From contig CM066300.1 in the NCBI GenBank assembly GCA_033807695.1, positions 62,001-126,000 on the forward strand: DNA of 64,000 bases, given 5' to 3'. The position numbers were made by a program, and so were the translations under genes. Numbering within the stretch: position 1 is the stretch's first letter; each line of letters opens with the position of its first letter. Below the pieces are notes generated by a model, which saw nothing but the letters and a program-made list of their open reading frames with translations, was not told the origin of the DNA and ran no database searches. Below are positions 23,832 to 35,821 of the stretch, one piece after another. This stretch comes from Daedaleopsis sinensis (taxonomy: Eukaryota; Basidiomycota; Agaricomycetes; Polyporales; Polyporaceae).

Positions 23832-26400
23832 CCAGGTCAATGTAATGACCCCAAACAGAGGACCTTGAATGTTCACCGCTGCTTGAGACGTTACTTATAG
23901 GGTCATTCTCCTTGACACCCCCCCTGGAGCATCGTATCCGGGACATCGACTACACTCATCGACAGCCCAGTGAGCTGACAGGACCGTATACATTGTCACC
24001 TGTACGGTTTGATCGGAGATGGAATAGATGGCCTATATGTTACACTTCCGTAGTACGTCCTCGCATATCCGTCGATGGTAGGCACAGCCGTCTGATACCG
24101 GCGACCCACCAGCTCTTCAAACACTAAATCTAAATGAAACCTCGGTCAGTGTGTTGGGTCCACACGTCGAAGCGGAAGAAACACGAGACATGAGCTTTCC
24201 CGGCGGGACATGGGAGATGCGAACGAAGAATACGGAGCAGTGCGGATGCAGGGACGAGAGCAGCTGCGAACAGGCGGGGAACGTTCGGACGGAGCGGCGA
24301 GGGAAGCGAACGGCGAGCGCATATCCGGCGAATGGAGATGGAGGCTGTAGCGGTAGGCTGTAAGTAGAGGACGAGCGCGAGACTGAGACTTGACGAGACA
24401 CGGTACGGCCCGCTAGCTCCATGTGCCGCGAGGTCGCCGCATCCGTCGTACGCTCGGACTCCCCGGAGAGCCTACGTACGTTGCACGGACCTGAGGCCTG
24501 CACGGCGGTCCGCCACATGCGGTGTGTGCGCACCGTACGCACACGCGGATGTTGCGGGATGGCTGCACTGCGCGGCGCCAGAACACCCGCACCCCACGCG
24601 CCCTCGTCCGATCTCTGGAATCCGAGCCGACATGCGACCGTCCGCGGAGTCGGGTGCTAAGCGCTAAGGCCTGAAGCCTGAGGCCTGAGGAGTCGAGCGC
24701 AATTGTTGCTAGACGGATCTGAACCTGTGTCCGCCTCATGATCACTGGGAGGGGCACTGTCGCACTTGGCTGTGTGCGGACCGTGGGGGAGCTCGCTGAG
24801 AGCGACAGCGTTGTGTAGGGCGTCGGACGTTGGGCTGTGGGATCCATATTTCGGTCACGGCGCGGACGCCTGTTGAACGTTGTACAGCCCCGCGGCATGG
24901 CGCATGGCGCGAGTCGGATAGGACTCTCCTGTGGACGGAGGCATGGCGAAGTGTGTGAGATACAGAGATAGAGACGGAGCCAAAGCGATTGTCGTCGCCG
25001 GCAGCTGAGCCAGGGTCCAGGCGGTGTATGTTGATGATCCGATGGCAGGCAGCTCCGTCCTCAACGCTGGGAGTGAGGGATTTCCGATGCGGAATCGCAG
25101 CCGCATTAGACTCAGAGCAGCGGCGGCGAGAGCCACAACAACCTCACGGCGGGTCCGGGTCCGAGATCTGAGGCGCGCAGTCGCATATGTAAGGCGGAGA
25201 GCGGCCGTTCACCGCGCGCGTGGCGGCAGCGATGGAGTGCATGCGGACGAGGTGTATTCGAAGGCGACGATATTGATGTTCTACGAGTGCGAGTAGCCGT
25301 TGAGATCGTGTGAACGATCACGTCGAGTGCGGCCAGGTAGAGCTAGTAGTGGCGTATAGCAGGGCCTGAGGTTCATCGACGCCGCACCGAGCTGGCGCAT
25401 GAGTCGGACTCAGTAGAGAAGTAGGAGAGAACCGGCGGTGTTCTTGTGGGGTTGACAGAACGTCCGTCCGACAGAGTGACTGCTACAGTAGTTACCGGCA
25501 CCGGCCAAGGTCGGACTCGTGCGCCCGTGCTCGCCGCTCGGGCCTGCTCATCTGGTGTCGGGTAGAGTGCGAAAGGTAGAGGAATCACAGAGGAACGGTG
25601 ACGGAGAACCTCAGGTAAGAGCTGACCCAGCCGATGACGACGAGCAGCTGCAGCGCTGCAAGTCCGCAGGAAGTCGAGGGAGCTGATCTTGAGTGTGTAG
25701 GGGTTGACGAGCCGGGCGAGAACGTCGAGAAGAAAGGGCAAGGACGGAACCCTGTCGATCTCTCGGGGTGGAATTGGTGACGATGCAGACAGCAGAGACG
25801 GTCGCGAGGACACGGGTGTTTTTCTGATGTCAGCAGCGGTGGGAGGACGGGGACGACGGGCGGGGGTGAAGCGCGAAGAGCTCCGGAGTCGCGTTCGCGC
25901 GGGTGCGGAGTTCTGACTCGGACACTTGACCGAGGGTGCGGGCGGGGGCTCAGCGCTGAGGGGCGTAACGCACAGATCTCGGATACGGTCGGGGTGCCTG
26001 TCGCAGGTGCAGCCAGAAGTAGAAGAGCGAAAGCGAACCGGTAGCGTTGGGTAGACAGACAGGGTGTTCGTGTCAAGTCAAATGTCAGTCCGACAGAGTG
26101 ACTGCTAGATCATGCCCAAGTACTCACCGGCACCAACGAAGGGCGCCTCCTTGCACCCGTGCTCGCCACTCAAGTCCGCTCACCTAGTGTCGGGTGAAGA
26201 GCACATACCCGGCGCTGGATCAGGGAACACAGAGCCGCGCTCGAGCCTTGTCGAAAAGCTGGCACAGCCGATGACGACGATCGGAGCAGTTTCAGCGCTG
26301 CTCGTCCGCCGAGTGCCGCTATCCGACGCGTCGGGTGCGGTTCGAGGCTCACCTTGTGAGCGTACGCGCATGCGATGCGCATATACACTCTGACATCTCT
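23832..26400. repeat. Post-HET block of left arm, with a diverged F-box-like relic
   Basis: The stretch up to about 25430 matches 54000-55630 inverted and is a diverged form of the block after HET1 and HET3. About 25580-25790 on the minus strand keeps a fragment of the F-box/LRR-like relic (FLLDVLARLVNPYTLKISSL). The HET-linked fragment near 24000-24110 reads LVGRRYQTA in the frame where HET1's block reads LEGRWYQTA. No intact gene was found. Confidence 0.45.
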
Positions 26401-27010
26401 ACTGTAGTACGGGTCCGATGTTGAATCTTTTCTGGCCATATGTGCGCATGTCGTGACGATCAGTAGCCTGTTCTTCCAGCCGTGCGAGTCTTCGGGTCTT
26501 TGGGGACGTGACCAGGGGGCTCCGTGAAGACGGCAGGAGGTGAGAGGTTAGATGCGAGCAGGAGGACTTACTTACCTGGAGACGGTGGTATCCTGAGAGC
26601 GGTAGCTAGAGCGGCTGAGCGTGATCATCTGTGCTGGGCGAGTGTGTGGACTAAGTGTTGGCGAGTGTCACGGTGCGAGGGCGAGTACACGAGTTGAGTT
26701 CACTGTACATCGCCTGTGGCAGTCGACTAGTCGGCCTCTACGCATCCATCTAGGGAGTAGTACCGAGCAGGACGAACGGAGGCAGAAAGCAAGCAGAACA
26801 GGTCAGCCTAGCGCCCACATACATCATCACGCTTATAGTCCAGCGTCTGTTGTGGTGTCTTCAAGTTGGACGACCACCCAGCCGCTGTCGTGTTCTTGCT
26901 GTACGCTCTCGCTCTGCTTGCGACTCGAAGCTGTCAGTCCCCCGCGCACCCACTCTGGCCTGTCTGCGTAACCCATCGGCGACTCGGATCTCCGTCTATC
27001 TGTGACGGGC
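26400..27010 (+). repeat. Dispersed repeat 'R2', copy 4 (left arm)
   Basis: It matches 52000-52570 in inverted orientation as part of the large inverted repeat, and also 16390-17170 and 37480-38130 directly. It contains GGAGGCAGAAAGCAAGCAGA and the AGCGCCCACA marker. It lies directly before the broken hydrolase. Confidence 0.55.
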
Positions 27011-27324
27011 ACTCGGCGTTCCTCCTCAGCCGTCTCTAGATCTACAGTACTTACTGACGCGGACCCGGCAGTCCTACTGGGGACTTCGGTCTGATTGTTG
27101 GTCGCTTATACTACAATGAGTCAGTGACTGTACTCCCCGAGGCCGGCTACTACTGACTGTTCGCGCCTCGTAGCTGCTATAAGAACCTACAGCTCTGTGC
27201 GAGTCGCAGCACTACCATGATCATTGCCATCCTCAGCCACGCTGAACTCGTCCTATTGCTATCTCACGCTTTCCGTTCATTGAGCTCAAGTTCCTCGTCG
27301 CACCTACCACCGCTTGGCACCACC

Positions 27325-27945
27325 ATGGATTTGAAGATTGATCCTCAGATAGCCGCAGAGCTCCAGGCCCATCCGGAGTACACCGCGCCCGCACCCTCGC
27401 CCCCAGAGCACCTACCACACGGACACACTTGTCGCTTGGCACCACGTTCCACCATGGTCTTGAAGCTCGATCTCGAGATGGCCGCAGAGCTGAAGGCTCA
27501 TCCGGAGTACACCGCGCCCGCACCCCCGCCCCAGAAGGCGTCTCGCTCGGCGCGCACCTCCGTGTGCGGTGCAACGCCTTCTTCGTCCCGTTCGCCCAGT
27601 CGTTCGTCCCTCATCTGCCCTGCGGTACGTGTCTGCGTCTTATATGCTCCGTACCTAACGTCGTACTTAACGTCGCACACTGATGTGCTCATACAATCGT
27701 GATCCTCTGTCCCCCTCAGACTCGGAGTACGCTGCCAATGATTATCTGGTGCCCGATGAGAGCGGAGAGATCATCGTGCGCGCTTACGTACCTTCTAGGA
27801 CCGACCTTACGGCAACATTCCCCGTCCTGGTCTGGTTCCACGGCGGAGGTAAGTGCTATTCTTTGACCGCGTTCTTACCTACAACATCGTGGGCTGACCA
27901 GCACGCGAATAGTCAACGTTACAGGATGGATCATGGGCGATCTCA
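27325..27945 (+). pseudogene. Alpha/beta hydrolase fragment with duplicated first exon
   Basis: The 5' part of a fold-3 hydrolase like that at 1-1386. The first exon occurs twice in tandem: LKIDPQIAAELQAHPEYTAP from about 27330 and LKLDLEMAAELKAHPEYTAP from about 27457. In the second, the proline-codon C-tract is out of frame with the following EGVSLGAHL-type sequence. Exon 2 is recognisable (EIIVRAYVPS, then TFPVLVWFHGGG, about 27720-27850), and exon 3 begins GWIMGDL. At about 27945 similarity stops and repeat family X begins. The nucleophile, Asp and His regions are all absent, so no active enzyme is possible. Confidence 0.75.
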
Positions 27946-28291
27946 ACGACCGCGTCGTGTGCGTTCCGTCCTCCTCGCCGCGCTCCATGCCGAACCATGT
28001 CGGGGCAGCCACGCATCTCTCGGTCTCGCTCTCGCCGGGTCTTTGTCGTTGCGAACGCTTGGAATGCGACGATTGCGCCCTCTGGCCTCACGGAATGGCC
28101 GTCGTAGAGCTCTCAGGCTGCCAAGGAGCAAGTACGCACTGGAATTCCTTCGTTCAGACGCAGCGGTCGCCGCCTGGTCCCCGCAGGCCCGTCAGGTTGG
28201 CGCGCGAAGACAGTACATCGCCCGTCGCTAGCATTGCTTCAAGACTCGACTCGAAGGTGCGTAAACGTGTGCCCTCTCGCGAGGACAAGCG
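27946..28291. repeat. Repeat family 'X', copy 2, left part
   Basis: It matches 19010-19340, but the unit is interrupted at 28292 by the Plavaka transposon and resumes at 35868. The last two bases before the element are CG, repeated just after it. Confidence 0.6.
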
Positions 28292-28337
28292 CATCAGCAA
28301 AATCGCACTTAATGTTACAGATGTTATGCAAAGTTAT
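28292..28337 (+). repeat. Plavaka left terminal inverted repeat
   Basis: About 46 bp, pairing imperfectly with the right end. The outer 14 bases are the best conserved. A very similar outer sequence, CATCAGTAAAAC, bounds the small element at 63722-63987. Confidence 0.8.
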
Positions 28338-28536
28338 AAGTTGCACCGGTACTTACAGGTTACGCACATTCATCTTACAGATAGGTTGCACAGGTTACGC
28401 AGGTTACACAATTTAGTGACTCGTCTGAGTCCGAGTCCGAGTCTGGTCTAATACTCACGAGTCCGACCCGGAGTCGCACAAGCCCGAGAGATGTAGTACT
28501 AGCCCGCCGAGTATAAGTACTAGTCTGACTCGGAGT

Positions 28537-31500
28537 TTAGAACGCAATCTCATAAGCATGGTGGTCTGCGTATTTATTTACATAGTAGGTACTGAAGACG
28601 TCGAGAGCTTCCTCTGATCCAATACCAAGAGGAAGAAAGCCTTCCCCATATGCCCCGATTAAATGTGCTCCTCGAACAATAGCATCGAGGCTAATGACCT
28701 GCAGACGCCGCTGCCTGCGCCGACCGTATATCTCTACATCCGGAGCTACCATCCACATGCCAGTATCACAGTCTGGCTCGTCATCGACAGCGGAGAACCA
28801 CGAGACAAGTGCACACTCGAACGGCATGTTCAGGTATGAGAGCGAGAAGAACATTAGCACTCGCGCGACGTGCAGGCCACGGAACCCGGGGCCATACTCT
28901 GGGTCATCAGCCGCTTTCGAAATGTAGACGCAGTCGCGACGGGCACGTCCACCCCTCCAGGAGGAAACAGACCGTATGCGCTCCCTACGCATGCCCCGCG
29001 GGCCTGAGGGATCACTTGGCGCATAGAACGTAGCGATCGCCGATGGATACACCTTGATGCGGCCGTCGAAAGCTGGGCATGCTTCGAGGCCGGCTTGTAC
29101 ACCCGTCATCTCGGTTGCGGAGTTGAGCTGGTCGTAGAGGAAGTACCGGATGAGGGAGGGAAGAGTCGGGTATCCCATGTAGTTTGCGAGGTCGTCCAAC
29201 TGTTTGGGAAGATTGCGAACTGTATATTGTATAAGTAACTGTAGTCAAAACATAGCGGGACAAAGACGTACTTGGGGTCCTTGCGAGAACGACCTCGGCG
29301 AGCACATCGGGGTCGTCTACAGCTCCACTGTCGTCGTCTTCCTGGGGCTCAGCATTCGGACGATCTGCAGGCTGAGCGGAATTCGCTTGAAGGTGTGGTT
29401 GCACTAGGAGCAGGTCAACACATAGTGCTCTCGATTGAGCGATACTGGACATCTCGAGACTTACTTGTGTCATCCTCAGGCTCAGAGTCGCTGGATGACT
29501 CAGAGTCAGACTCGAGTGCGGAGGCGGCTTCGTGGACTGTCTGCATATATTGCGGAAGGCGCGGGCAAGGTCCATTGAGCATACCGCGGGCATCGAGCTC
29601 GACCCGGAGCGCAGCGAGCTTGTCAAGTCGTTCGTTGGTCTTGAGAATTTGACCTAATGCATTGTTCTTGCTAGATCGTCGGTACGGACGCTTCACAGCT
29701 GTGATGTGCTTGGCCTCCATCATGGACGAACACAGACCGTTGGGCGAGCCGAAGAGCCGGATCATGCGCACATAGTGCTTCATCGCATGCTGGCGTGGAA
29801 GAGATATGGTTTCGCGCACACCTGTGGTCACAAAGATAACGCGCTCGTGGTGGTAGCGGGTGAGAGCATCGTCGATTTCGGCGAGGGTGTCTTCGTCGAT
29901 TGAGTCCCGGCGCACGAGGTAGCAGAAATCCAAGAATGCGCTAATCGCACGCACCATCTGCTCCGGGAGATGTCCAGATATTGCGGGCAGATATACCTGT
30001 CCCCATTGAGTATTCAGTATACTACTTAGCGCGAAGATCAGTGACGTACCTTCATAAGGGCCTTAGAATCATTGCCCGTCCACTGTTTGAAGCCGCGCCC
30101 TTCGGGGAAGCGTCGTAGACCAGGGAAACTTGGAGCTGCTGCGATTCTGTAATGAATGTCAGTTCACGCATGCTCGTCGACGACTTGTTGGCAGTTGATT
30201 GACACACCTTCGGTCTATGTCCGCCATGATCTCCGCGGCGCGAGCCTTCCCATGTGTGAGAATCAGATATTCTTCAACCCAAGTGACCAGATGATCTTTA
30301 AACGTCCCCTTGATGATCTGGTGGAGCAGGTCGGGTGCGAGAAGTTCGTGGATGTCGGCCCGAGGGAAAAATGCTGTGAAGGGCTTCGGTTCGTCGAGTG
30401 CGAGTCAGCAGGGTACCGCGGACCAGTAGTGAGGTATACAGACTGTTAGATAGCTGATTATCCCCTGCTCTTGCCAGAGCTTGCGGGTACTGGCACCGGA
30501 GTCGATATGGGCGGCGGTCAATTCATGAGAGCGCCTCGGGACCTGGCCAGTATCGAGGGCGTCGGGCTTGGCTATGCACCTGTGTGAGCCAGCTGTGAGT
30601 ATCCAAGGGCATGTAATATACTAGCGGATGACGGCCGACGTACTTCGGGCACCATCCCTGGACAGTACATGCAAGTAACACCTGTTCAGGGTAGTCTGCA
30701 ATATACGGCCCCAAGCTGTAGATGATGCGCCGGAAGTAGCCATCTGCACAGCGAACGATGTCATAACTGGACATGTACGGCCTGAGGCGTTCGAAGATGT
30801 ATCGCAGCGAGGTGTGAAACAACTCGCGCCGAAATTTGCGAAACTCGGTGTCGTTGTCGTATTGCCTGTCGGCTGGTGAGATAGACATCTTGTCAGCTCG
30901 TCGGAAGGCTAGTATGACTCGGGATGAACTTACTCTTCGCGATAGAAAAGAATCCGACGAGTGTGATCGCATTACGATGGGCGCGACGGACACTGTTTGT
31001 CACTAACCCGTTCGTGAGGTACAGTGGGTAGAAGTCATTCTGCCCGGTAGCAATGGAGACTGTCGTCTTGTCGCTACCGAGTATGAGAGTACATAGAGCA
31101 GCACCATCGTTGCGCGGGTCTGCCCCAAGAATGTCCTATCAATCATTTAGCATCTGGTCTACTCGGACCTAGTAGTAGTACTAGTATGAACCGTTCCGAG
31201 TGGACACTCACGGCCTGATTCCACACCCAGTCACCTGAAGCAAAATCCCTGAATACTCTCTTGCCTGCTGCGTTGAAAACACGCTTCGGGACGTAGTCGA
31301 TGTCGTCCCGGAAGTCGGGGTTACCGATTTGCGAATGTAGCACCTTTCGTGGGTCGCGAAAGAAGACGTGGTACTCTTTCGTCTGCCAGGCGGGTAGCGG
31401 AGCGGCTGCGGGAACGGCGGGACTGTTGTGCATGACTGAGAAATGCTCCCAATCGGGCTGATCCCCGAGGATGCTGTCCAGGCTGCCATACACATGTACA

Positions 31501-32713
31501 TAGTGTTGTGCGGGCCCGGCTTGGCCTGGAAGCCCGGGGCTTTGGCCCGGCCTCCGCCGGCCTAGGCTTCCAGAAGGGTCAGGCCAGGCCGTAGGCCGTA
31601 TGGCACGGCTTGGCCCGGCCGGCTTTGGCTCAGGCCCGGGCCTGAGGTACACGGCCACAAGGATAGATAGATATCAGTACTAGTTAGTTGTGCTGACAAA
31701 TCACATTACTTAATTGTTCACACACCACTTATATTGCTTTCTCGGACCGAATCAACCCATTTTTGTGACACCGAGCACAAAAAATGTGGTCAATGACCCC
31801 TTTCCGGCCAGATTCAGTATCATAAGCGCCCTCGGAGCGCCCACAAGGTGGGCCACGGCTTGCCGGCCTGGCCCGGGGCCTCATGAGCTGCAAGCCAGGC
31901 CGTCAGGCCGTCCGAAGCCCTATTGGCTGGCCTGGCTTGGCCCGGCCTGTGCGGGCCCGGCTTTGCCGGCCTGAGGGCCTGAGGCCGGGCAAAGCACAAC
32001 ACTACATGTACATGTCCCGTAAACGGAGGAGCTTCCGAAAAGAGGGCCAGTATCTGCATGATCTCGTCCATCTTTTTGCCCGACATTTCTGCCCGTCGAT
32101 AGAGAAAGTCGCATAGCTCAAAGTGAGCCCGGGACTCGAACGGGGTGTAATCGGTTGGCACACGCGGTGACAACGGCGGGGGAGGAGCATTCTCGGGCAG
32201 GAAGCTCCCGGAGGCGTCACAACGGCGTGCTGAGAGCATCGGATAATATTTGAATGGCAGTAACATTGTACAATAAGACTTCGCACACGCACCGTTTAAC
32301 TTCGGATGGTACTCTACACGTTCGGCGTTTTGTGGCAGCGGAATCGCACCCGCACCCGGGCCTGGACTTGGAGGAGGAGGAGGAGGGGAATGTGACCTTG
32401 GAGCAGGGGATGGACTTGGATAAGCGACACCAAACGGCGAACCTGGCGGGGTAGAAGCTGAGCGAGAAGTCGTCGAGGCAGACTGGCGATTCTCAGATGG
32501 GGAGGAAGATGGGACACCGGATTGTTCGGCAGTTGGATCTCTCGAAGTAGACGGGACACGTTGAAGGCGGAGGTGTCGGTGGATGGCTCTAACATGGCGA
32601 GTAATACCAGATCTATCTGTGAAAAGACGATTGCAGCCCTGGTCGGCGTGTGGACAGGGAATGTTGCGAGGGCGGAAAGGTGTGTGCTTGATCTTCGAGT
32701 GGCCAGAGGACAT
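28537..32713 (-). pseudogene. Plavaka-type transposase, interrupted by a hAT-like insertion
   Basis: DNA transposase of the Plavaka family. Exons (minus): 32713-32293, 32229-31212 (contains the insertion), 31135-30934, 30872-30644, 30579-30444, 30383-30208, 30146-30050, 29996-29465, 29403-29272 and 29219-28537. Subtracting the insertion, phases agree through all exons and give about 1,037 residues. The N-terminus has a C2H2 zinc finger (C20, C27, H40, H45), presumably for DNA binding. Family hallmarks: HPKLNARRCDASGSFLP, the block with GADPRNDGAAL and ILGSDKTTVS (likely holding the first catalytic Asp), FRKFRRELFHTSL, and PDLLHQIIKGTFKDHL. An acidic Ser/Asp-rich stretch follows near residue 730. 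As sequenced, translation enters the inserted element and stops about 60 codons later, so the gene is inactive. Confidence 0.85.
31501..32004. mobile_element. hAT-like non-autonomous element (504 bp) inside the transposase
   Basis: The ends are TAGTGTTGTGC and its exact reverse complement GCACAACACTA. The element is flanked by a perfect 8-bp duplication CATGTACA (31493-31500 and 32005-32012). An 8-bp duplication and a TAG-beginning terminus fit the hAT superfamily. Both subterminal regions are very rich in GGCC and GGCCCGG, while the centre is AT-rich. It encodes nothing. Removing the element plus one duplication copy (512 bp) restores the transposase frame exactly. Confidence 0.9.
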
Positions 32714-32973
32714 GCTTCAGCGTCGAGGAGGTGCTAGCTTGCTAGGGTCTAAGAGAGAACAGGTCAATGTTAATGCTGAACGTAGAGAGCGACAGCACAT
32801 CTGAAAATCATATGCTGACCTCTCTCTAGTGTCCGCGGGACGTTCCCGGCAGGCGGTGGTTGCAGAGGAGACGCTTGCGTAAGCGGATCCCCTGCGCACG
32901 GACCTCAACCCCGCTGCAAAATTCTCCCCCTCCCCCGCGCCATTCTCCACCGTGTCGTCCACCCACCCATACG
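32714..32973. promoter_or_regulatory. Shared divergent promoter region of the Plavaka element
   Basis: The 260 bp lie between the start codons of the transposase (minus) and the accessory gene (plus), so both should be driven from here. A pyrimidine-rich run ending in CCACCCACCC lies just before the accessory ATG. No TATA box is evident. Confidence 0.5.
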
Positions 32974-35526
32974 ATGGCCCCCACTATCGAGCTACCTCCA
33001 GCTCTCCAGATGGAGACTCGACCCTCCAACAAGGGCCGGGTTGTCGGGGCTCCCGATATGCCTAAGCCACGCAAAACCCCCGCCGAGGCTGCCGAAGAGA
33101 GACAGAAAAAGCTCGCGGGCAAGAAACACGAAGCCCAGAAGAAGGACCTTGCAGCTGAGAATGTCAAGCGACTTGAGGAAGGTCTTGCTGAGGACACCCC
33201 GACCGTCAGTCCCTCTGCATCCGTCGAGCCTACTAAGTGCAGTGCTCGCGTGTTGAGGTCGCGCACTGGTCGCACTGCCAGCAACCCGGCTGGAAAGGAT
33301 GTGATGCTGCCGAAGCAAGGTGAACTCGTTATTCTATAGCATGACTGCTTGACTCACTGTTCTTCCTGAAAACAATCGGTTTTAGATGCTGCCGATGGAC
33401 CCATGCCAGAGACATTCGACACAGAAATGAACTCACCAAACCTGAGAGGCGATGGACTCAGTGATGAGCCCGTCGAACATACTAACTTTGCAGACGATAG
33501 CGATGACTCCGAGGACATGTACGAACCGAGCCCGGACCCAGAGCAAGAGGAAAGCGACGAGGAGGGCACTGGAACGAGTGCTCACACACAAAGTCACGCA
33601 GTGGGAAAAAGGAAGCAGGAAGAGTCGCCCACGTACGTCTGCCTCTGCTCTCTCTGGACCACCATGAGCAATGTGCACGCCCTCTAGTCTGCCAACAGCT
33701 CCAGCTACCAAGAGGACCAAGAAGCAACTGCACACCGACCGTGTCGCTACAGGCCTTGTTTCCGACTGGGCTGGTGTTCTCGCATCGTCTGGCACCTGAC
33801 CTACGACCAGCAGCGCTCGCTCTGAGGCGAGCTCTCGTTCAGTCTCCCGTCCGCCTAGTAGTCTCTCCGGGGGTCACACCAGTACTGAGAGCGACGGCCA
33901 GCAGACCGACCGCGACATCGAGGATCTCGACGTGTTAGAACAATACTCCGGAGGGCCAGCCACTCACTTTCAAGACACCGTCAGCAACAGCCACGCAATA
34001 GCCAACGTCAGTGAAGCGCTTCGCTATCGTGCGGTATCGCAGCCTTCGTTCGTGGACGTCGACATCACGCATGGAGGTGAGTCTCTTCGTAAGTGGCAGT
34101 GCCCAAGGACGAGTTTGAAGATACCCGTCGGCTAGCTCCTACCACCCCGCCCATCACCGTGCTTGCAGCCTCGCACTCAGCCATATCTGTGCGTCAGTTT
34201 AAGATTACCTATATCCGACTCTGGCCGCTCATATGATTCATTTAGCATCCTCTCACGAAAGTCGTGCCAGCTACTACGCGTCCACAGGCTGCGCCCTCCC
34301 CGGTGACGGCTCAGGCGCGCCGGGCGCCGGATGATGACCTCAACACGAACACGAAGAAGACTCAGCGCCGATCCCGCAAGTCAGGTCAAAGCACTGCCGA
34401 CGCTATAGAGACCGACAGCACCGCAGCGTCCACCAAGCAAAGCAAGTGGCACACCATCAGTGACCTTCCGCAGCCCATCCAGAAGATTTTCACACAGCGT
34501 TTCGTGCCGATCACCCGTCAATTCGTCGGGACACTCGATGCGTGGCAGGAGGTCACCCTCAAAGAGTTCCAGCGACTCTATCAGCACGCCGTCGGTGATG
34601 ACCTGGCTAGCAGATATCCTCTTGTTAAAGATGACACCACTCACAAGCTCGTAAGTCCCTCGACTCATTCAGATCTGATCATCGACGACTATTGATGTCT
34701 ATCTAGATCCAGAAGAAACTGAATGACTGGCGAGCCAAGTTTGCGACGACCGCGATGGACTCGTTCAAGGAGATCATCACCACCGACGACGTACAGCTCG
34801 CGGAGCTCTTCGCTGACCCCAAAAACGTCGGCACATATGCGAAGTACCTGTTAGGGGATGGGAAGGGCGCCGCGCCGTTCTACTGGGCCGAGTGGAACAA
34901 CGGCGAGCGCAAACGTGTGCGTCCTCATGAAGGCATTGTCATGATGCCATCATCCAGCTCACTTATCGTTCGATTTAGGGTCGCCTCCAAGGCACGATGA
35001 TCGTGGGGACCCTCGCCCACCATATCTCCGAATTAGAGGCGGTCCCCCGCGCGGAACGCACACAGGACTGCTCACGCGGAGCGCTCTGCATGTCCGTGCT
35101 TGCGGTGAGTACAAGACTGCTCACCATTCGTCAATGGCCATTGCTGCTCGTTACTAACTACCATCTGCTTGCACTCGACAGACAATCCATACGCTCACCC
35201 ACTACCAGACCGGGGTATGGGCTCCGCCGCCCAAGGCTTGCGGCTGGTTCTCTGCCGACAACTATTCCGATTCCTTCTACTGGGAGAACGGTGAAGAGAA
35301 ATGCGACAAGAAGGTCACGCGTGTCATGAAGGTCATCGATAGCCTGCGCTCCGAGGAGTGGTTGGCAATCATTGAGGCCGCGCGCGAGGTTCTCAAAGCA
35401 CGCAAGAGCAGGGCTGGACGACGTTCTCGGGCGGCGGGAAAGGGCGGCGCGGCCGACGAGATCGTTGATCTGACGAACATTGTTTCAGACGAGGACGAAG
35501 AATTGATGCTCGTCGAAGATGAGTAG
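32974..35526 (+). CDS. Accessory protein of the Plavaka element (unknown function)
   Basis: Large protein transcribed divergently from the transposase. I read exons 32974-33319, 33386-33632, 33688-34076, 34169-34188 (20 nt), 34246-34650, 34707-34916, 34979-35104 and 35182-35526, about 695 codons with consistent phases. The N-terminus is Lys/Glu/Ala-rich and probably coiled (residues about 30-70), followed by acidic Ser/Asp stretches. A conserved-looking core runs from SKWHTISDLPQPIQKIF through PFYWAEWNNGERKR to HYQTGVWAPPPKACGWF. The C-terminus has EIVDLTNIVSDEDEE, which looks like a SUMO-interacting motif. One in-frame TGA sits at 33797-33799 in exon 3. Either the copy is damaged or a small intron there was missed. 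I know no named family; a transposition cofactor role is inference from position. Confidence 0.6.
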
Positions 35527-35821
35527 ATCTATGGTACACTGTAATGATGATCCTCTGTATGCTTCGTAGTGGCCATATACACGCAGCGTCCATGCATCTC
35601 CATGAATCGTGAGGGTGATTCCGAGCAACTGCCAGTGGCAACCAGTAGTAGTAGACCTTATCAGATCAGCTTACTCTCAAAGTTACGACTCAACTTAGAC
35701 ATGATATGCAACACCATGAGGTTATATAATGTACTCTAACTTCGTTCATGTTGCATAGGTACAGGGACATAGACCATCTAACTTCGGTTGAAGTTACAGA
35801 CTACACAGGTTACGGAACTTA

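Larger units (their letters stand above)
20331..27945. repeat. Left arm of a large inverted repeat
   Basis: Sequence from GAGAGCGTCGACACC at 20331 onward reappears as the reverse complement ending at 59109. Matching segments in order are the outer non-coding part (20361-21780), HET2 (matching HET4), the post-HET block, an R2 repeat and the start of an alpha/beta hydrolase. The arms diverge between about 25440 and 26180, where the right arm holds a longer F-box-like relic. Homology ends inside the hydrolase at about 27945. The spacer between arms is about 23 kb. Confidence 0.85.
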
